Source: Gammaproteobacteria bacterium UBA3532
GTDB lineage: Bacteria; Pseudomonadota; Gammaproteobacteria; Enterobacterales; UBA3532
Length of the DNA: 17,679 nt
Reading direction: 5' to 3'
NCBI GenBank assembly: GCA_002376965.1
Contig: DFOV01000209.1
Coordinates: forward strand, 1-17,679
The notes beneath the pieces were generated by a model. The model saw nothing but the letters and a program-made list of their open reading frames with translations. It ran no database searches and had not been told where the DNA came from. Of the stretch, positions 14,257 through 17,679 are shown piece after piece. The position numbers and the translations under genes are program-made. Positions within the stretch are counted from its first letter, which is position 1; each line of letters starts with the position of its first letter.

Positions 14257-16917
14257 ATGGTCAGTAGTTACGTCATACTATCCAAAATTACCACCCCCTC
14301 TTTACCCAAGGACTATTTAGCGCGCGACGCCTTGGTTCAGCAGATCGGGGCAGAACAATATGCGGTTTGCGTCTTTTGCGCACCAGCAGGTTATGGTAAA
14401 TCGTCATTAGCGATTGAGCTGGCTAGTCATCAAGCGCAAAAAGGATGCTCAATTGCCTGGCTAAGCCTTGATGAGAATGACAACGAGGTATCGCGCTTTG
14501 CGATGTATCTCGTTGCAACTCTCAGTGCTCACCTGGAGCTTGACATTCACATCGCTGAACAGGCGGCCAATCAGCGAGTCAGTGAGCTTATGCCTTTTAT
14601 CGCTGAGGTCATTAATGCGCTGGCCCAGTCGGAACCATTGATGGTGGTTCTGGATGATGTTCATGTGCTAACCGACCGTCAGATCCTCGAAGGCCTGAAG
14701 TACCTGGTGAAATATTTGCCGGAGCAGATAACGCTGATATTTACCTCACGCCAGGAGCCGAAAATTGGTATTCAGCGTCTTCGTGCGATGGGCAAAGCCC
14801 TGGTGCTCGGCGATGCCGAGCTTCGCCTCAATCGTGAGCAAACGCAGTCATTTGTTGATTTGCGATTACACTGCTCACTGGCGCCAGAATTATTATCTGG
14901 ATTAGAAAAGTCCTTTGAAGGCTGGATAGGAGGGTTGCAGCTTTTAACACTGTCTTGCCATAGTGATAGCGATGTAGCACGTTTTATTCAACAAGGGCAC
15001 TCTGCCCAACTAGTGGTAGAAGAATACCTGGCTGAAGAAGTCTATTTACGCCAGCAGCCGGAGGTGCGCGAATTTCTTCTTGCCAGCAGTGTGCTGAGCC
15101 GGTTTGATATCGAATCATTGCAGCAAGTGACAGGAATAGACAATGCGCTGGCTATTTTGGACTACCTGCAAAAAACTAACATGTTTATCAGTGTGTTGGA
15201 TGCAGAACGTCACTGGTTTCGCTTTCATTCCCTCTTCCGAGATTTTTTGAACAAGGAGTGCCAGCGCCAAGATCCTGAACGCTATCGCGACATCAACAGC
15301 CGAGCATTTGATTGGTGGATATCTCAACAAGATCCGGCCGAAGCTGCGAGCTATGCTTTGCAAAGCAATAATGTTGAGCAACTGAAAAGGTTAGTCGAAG
15401 AGCATGGCTGGGAATTTTATCATCGTGGTCATGTACGGCTGCTGATGAAGCTGATTGATGCCTTGCCTGAGTTGTACATTGTTTCAACACCAATGATTTG
15501 TAGTATGGTCTGTTGGATCAACTTTGCTTTAGTCAGGAATGCTGAGAAGGTCGCTTACTATTTGGCCCAGGCTAAAACGGTAATGAAAACCCACCTGAGC
15601 GCCGATGATTATTATTACTGGATGGGTATTTTCGGTTGCCTTGAGTGCGACATTGCCATTGGGTTGCATCAATATGCCAAAGCCGAGGCTCTGGCGGAAG
15701 ATGCGATCAAGCGTGTTGGTGAGCATAACCCTGCAGCGTCAACAGGCTTTGCTTGCATCGCCCGTGTAGCGATGGCCAATGCTGACTTTGCCCGCGCTGA
15801 AGAGTATTTGGGGTTGGCTCATCGGTGTGTAGAAAAAGACTCAATCCCGGCTCTTTTTTGGTATGCCTATCTTTGGGCCTGTTTAAGTGTTCGCCGAGGC
15901 TCGCTTTCTGAAGCACGGCGTTGGCATGAAAAGGGGCTGAAACTCAACAAAAAAGAATATCTCACAGCTATATCCAGTTCGGAATATATGTTGCGCTCAA
16001 TGTCGCAAGTCTGCCGCCTAAGCTATCAGGTTACGGACGCCGCTCAGTATGCCGATCAAGCCATCGACTATGCTTTGCGCTGGGGTGAAATCTGGTCTTA
16101 CCCCTGTAAGATCGAAAGAGCCCGCGTATTGTTGCTGGAGCAAAAGTATGGCCTGGCCGACGACATTATCCAGCAACTGTTGGTCGAGATGCAGACTGTG
16201 CAGTTTTTCGAGGAATGGATTGCCGAGCTGCTAGAGCTAATGATGCACTACGCGATATTGACCGGAAATAACCATCTGCGTTGGCCGAAAAGCGATTTAC
16301 CGCGCTTGATGACCTTTCCCGAAACAAGTGTTATTTATCAGCAATGCATTCGAGTCAGTGCATATTTAAGTGCCGTGCACGAGGCCGAGCCGGATTTGTC
16401 GGTCTTGGAAGGGCTCTATCAGCTTGCCAAGGATTCAGGGTTAGTGTTGGATGGGTTGGAAAATGCGTTATTACTCGCCATCATTCACCCCGATAAAGGT
16501 TTTGAATACCTAATAGGAGCGGTCAAGCAGGGGTATTGCCAGGATATAGTTGGGCCATTTTTACGTTATAAATCAGTCTTGCTAAAAGATTATGAGCGCC
16601 TGGTGGAGCTGCGATCGATTAGTAAGGAAGAGCTGTCGTTTAGTACACGTATTATTCAGCTATGTAAACTCCGTCCAGGCTTGCCCCGCTCAAATGACGA
16701 CGACTATCCCGAAGCCGTTCGCGCTATTCCCCTAACGCGCAAAGAATGGCGAGTGCTTACCCTGATTGGTCAAGGGTTATCCAACGAGGAGATCAGCGAT
16801 AAACAGTGCGTTGCGCTCTCAACGGTAAAAAGCCACATCCGTGCACTCTATCGCAAATTAGGCATTAAAAAACGCCCAGAAGCGATCGCTCGCTATCAGC
16901 AGTTAAAGCCGGATTAG
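14257..16917 (+). CDS. MalT-type large ATP-binding LuxR (LAL) transcriptional regulator
   Basis: 886 residues, the usual size for MalT-like regulators. The N-terminal STAND-type NTPase has Walker A APAGYGKSS at 42-50 and Walker B LMVVLDDVH near 128-136; SRQEP and the RFHSLFRDFL winged-helix segment follow as in MalT. The middle (about 350-800) is helical, TPR-like, with repeats such as AKAEALAEDAIKR and ARAEEYLGLAHR, and would bind the inducer. The C-terminal LuxR helix-turn-helix (about 826-880) reads LTRKEWRVLTLIGQGLSNEE, then STVKSHIRALYRKLGIKKR. It should activate promoters after binding ATP and an unknown ligand. AAGGAGG (14244-14250), 6 bases before ATG 14257, fixes the start; GTG 14254 is less likely. 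The regulated genes are not evident: the nearest gene is a convergent glycosyltransferase. Tandem repeats upstream may allow autoregulation. Confidence 0.92.
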   Translation: MVSSYVILSKITTPSLPKDYLARDALVQQIGAEQYAVCVFCAPAGYGKSSLAIELASHQAQKGCSIAWLSLDENDNEVSRFAMYLVATLSAHLELDIHIAEQAANQRVSELMPFIAEVINALAQSEPLMVVLDDVHVLTDRQILEGLKYLVKYLPEQITLIFTSRQEPKIGIQRLRAMGKALVLGDAELRLNREQTQSFVDLRLHCSLAPELLSGLEKSFEGWIGGLQLLTLSCHSDSDVARFIQQGHSAQLVVEEYLAEEVYLRQQPEVREFLLASSVLSRFDIESLQQVTGIDNALAILDYLQKTNMFISVLDAERHWFRFHSLFRDFLNKECQRQDPERYRDINSRAFDWWISQQDPAEAASYALQSNNVEQLKRLVEEHGWEFYHRGHVRLLMKLIDALPELYIVSTPMICSMVCWINFALVRNAEKVAYYLAQAKTVMKTHLSADDYYYWMGIFGCLECDIAIGLHQYAKAEALAEDAIKRVGEHNPAASTGFACIARVAMANADFARAEEYLGLAHRCVEKDSIPALFWYAYLWACLSVRRGSLSEARRWHEKGLKLNKKEYLTAISSSEYMLRSMSQVCRLSYQVTDAAQYADQAIDYALRWGEIWSYPCKIERARVLLLEQKYGLADDIIQQLLVEMQTVQFFEEWIAELLELMMHYAILTGNNHLRWPKSDLPRLMTFPETSVIYQQCIRVSAYLSAVHEAEPDLSVLEGLYQLAKDSGLVLDGLENALLLAIIHPDKGFEYLIGAVKQGYCQDIVGPFLRYKSVLLKDYERLVELRSISKEELSFSTRIIQLCKLRPGLPRSNDDDYPEAVRAIPLTRKEWRVLTLIGQGLSNEEISDKQCVALSTVKSHIRALYRKLGIKKRPEAIARYQQLKPD

Positions 16918-17679
16918 GCTGTTTCACCGCTATAAGCTGGTTGTTCAAAAGCCTGCATAAAGCGGTCAGTGCAAGCGGCCCAAGAATGTTGCTCGGCGTG
17001 TTGGCGACATTGGGAGCGGTCGATGGTCTGGGCTTTTTCGATAGCCAGAGCTAGATCGCTATCCAAATAACCCGTTTGGCCGTGGACAACGACATCTTTT
17101 GGACCGGTAACAGGGTAGGCTGCCACTGGCGTGCCACAGGCCATGGCTTCAAGCATCACCAGCCCAAAGGTATCTGTTTTTGAGGGAAAGACAAAGACGT
17201 CAGCCTGGGCGTATTTTTCCATCAGCGCCTCACCTTTGCGGTAGCCGAAAAAGGTGGCGTTAGGATATTCTTTCTCTAACTGGCGGCGTTGAGGGCCATC
17301 GCCAACCACCCATTTCTGGCCGGGCACATCCAGGCGTAAGAAGTCCTCAATATTTTTCTCAACTGCCAATCGGCCAACATATAGCAATATGGGTTCTTTG
17401 TTATGCTGGCTGCTGCCGTTGTCATAGTAAAGCTTGGTATCAACGCCCCGGCTCCAGACACTTGTATGCTGAATGCCATAGCTTGCTAGCTCTTCTTGCA
17501 ACGTTTTGGTGGTGACCATGACGTTGATCGCTGGCTGATGAAAGCGGCGCAATAAGGCATATCCCCATGTTACAGGGATAAACGGTAAGCGCTCATTAAC
17601 ATATTCGGGAAACTTGGTGTGAAAGGAGGTTTGAAAAGGGCGCTTGTGCTTGATGAGATAGTGCCGTGCCGCTTTTCCC
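16914..17679 (-). CDS. GT4-family glycosyltransferase (C-terminal part, start beyond window)
   Basis: The frame is open to the right edge, so at least 254 residues are seen and the N-terminus is missing. Visible blocks are SFHTKFPEYVNERLPF, then WGYALLRRFHQPAINVMVTT, SVWSRGVDTKLYY, ILLYVGRLAVEKNIEDFL, VVGDGPQRRQLE and SKTDTFGLVMLEAMACGTPV followed by PVTGPKDVV. The GT-B fold's nucleotide-sugar site is in the VGRL and DTFGLVMLEA blocks; the Asp in TDTFG replaces the more usual Glu, a change common in this clade as far as I recall. Relatives include SqdX- and PimB-like enzymes that glycosylate lipids and others of unknown acceptor. The true start lies upstream; TTG at 17552 is internal. Its stop overlaps the convergent LuxR gene's stop by 4 bp. 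Confidence 0.9.
   Translation of the reverse strand, partial: GKAARHYLIKHKRPFQTSFHTKFPEYVNERLPFIPVTWGYALLRRFHQPAINVMVTTKTLQEELASYGIQHTSVWSRGVDTKLYYDNGSSQHNKEPILLYVGRLAVEKNIEDFLRLDVPGQKWVVGDGPQRRQLEKEYPNATFFGYRKGEALMEKYAQADVFVFPSKTDTFGLVMLEAMACGTPVAAYPVTGPKDVVVHGQTGYLDSDLALAIEKAQTIDRSQCRQHAEQHSWAACTDRFMQAFEQPAYSGETA

Noticed and set aside
17276..17552. TTG at 17552 as the true start of the glycosyltransferase
   Set aside because: The frame stays open to the window edge and the upstream residues (SFHTKFPEYV and WGYALLRR) are conserved family sequence, so the start lies beyond the window.

Overview
The window reads as about 17.7 kb of chromosome from a free-living, probably marine gammaproteobacterium. 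GC is intermediate, coding is dense, and it carries PhoP-like, CsrD-like and MalT-type regulators and several c-di-GMP proteins. The genus cannot be fixed from sequence alone; a Cellvibrionales, Alteromonadales or Oceanospirillales relative is a reasonable guess. No phage, IS, CRISPR or RNA gene was seen. Both ends cut through genes.

Left part (1-2017). A minus-strand operon runs off the left edge: a histidine-rich glycine-zipper envelope protein, a small PepSY protein, then a PhoP-like OmpR-family response regulator. A YfiR-like (DUF4154) periplasmic protein is transcribed divergently. The 213-bp gap between them holds two oppositely oriented promoters of identical layout: a 17-bp direct-repeat box with 11-bp period, 11 bp, then a -10 hexamer. 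Both units are therefore probably controlled by the same regulator, most simply the PhoP-like protein itself. This is the most interesting signal in the window.

Middle (2018-9142). A minus-strand inositol-3-phosphate synthase of the type common in Bacteroidetes is followed, after a 389-bp AT-rich gap, by two c-di-GMP-type proteins. The first is a soluble REC-REC-PAS-GGDEF-EAL hybrid with an intact cyclase site but a damaged EAL site. The second is a membrane-anchored CsrD/MshH-like protein in which both domains are degenerate. A PLP-dependent D-cysteine desulfhydrase/ACC deaminase family gene starts 6 bp after csrD with a TTG codon.

Right-centre (9364-13973). A tight four-gene cassette encodes an ABC ATPase, an ABC-2 permease, a GldG-like membrane-anchored periplasmic protein and a DUF4340 protein. 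These resemble the GldA/GldF/GldG gliding-motility transporter, but the role outside Bacteroidetes is not established. The cassette is followed by a large, nearly perfect inverted repeat (13988-14113) and a 16-bp tandem repeat.

Right end (14257-17679). A large MalT-type LuxR regulator reads toward a minus-strand GT4 glycosyltransferase that runs off the right edge. Their stop codons overlap by 4 bp.

Themes linking the genes are envelope sensing (PhoP-like, PepSY, glycine-zipper, YfiR-like), c-di-GMP/Csr regulation, and possibly inositol- or glycolipid-related envelope chemistry. The last is inference.
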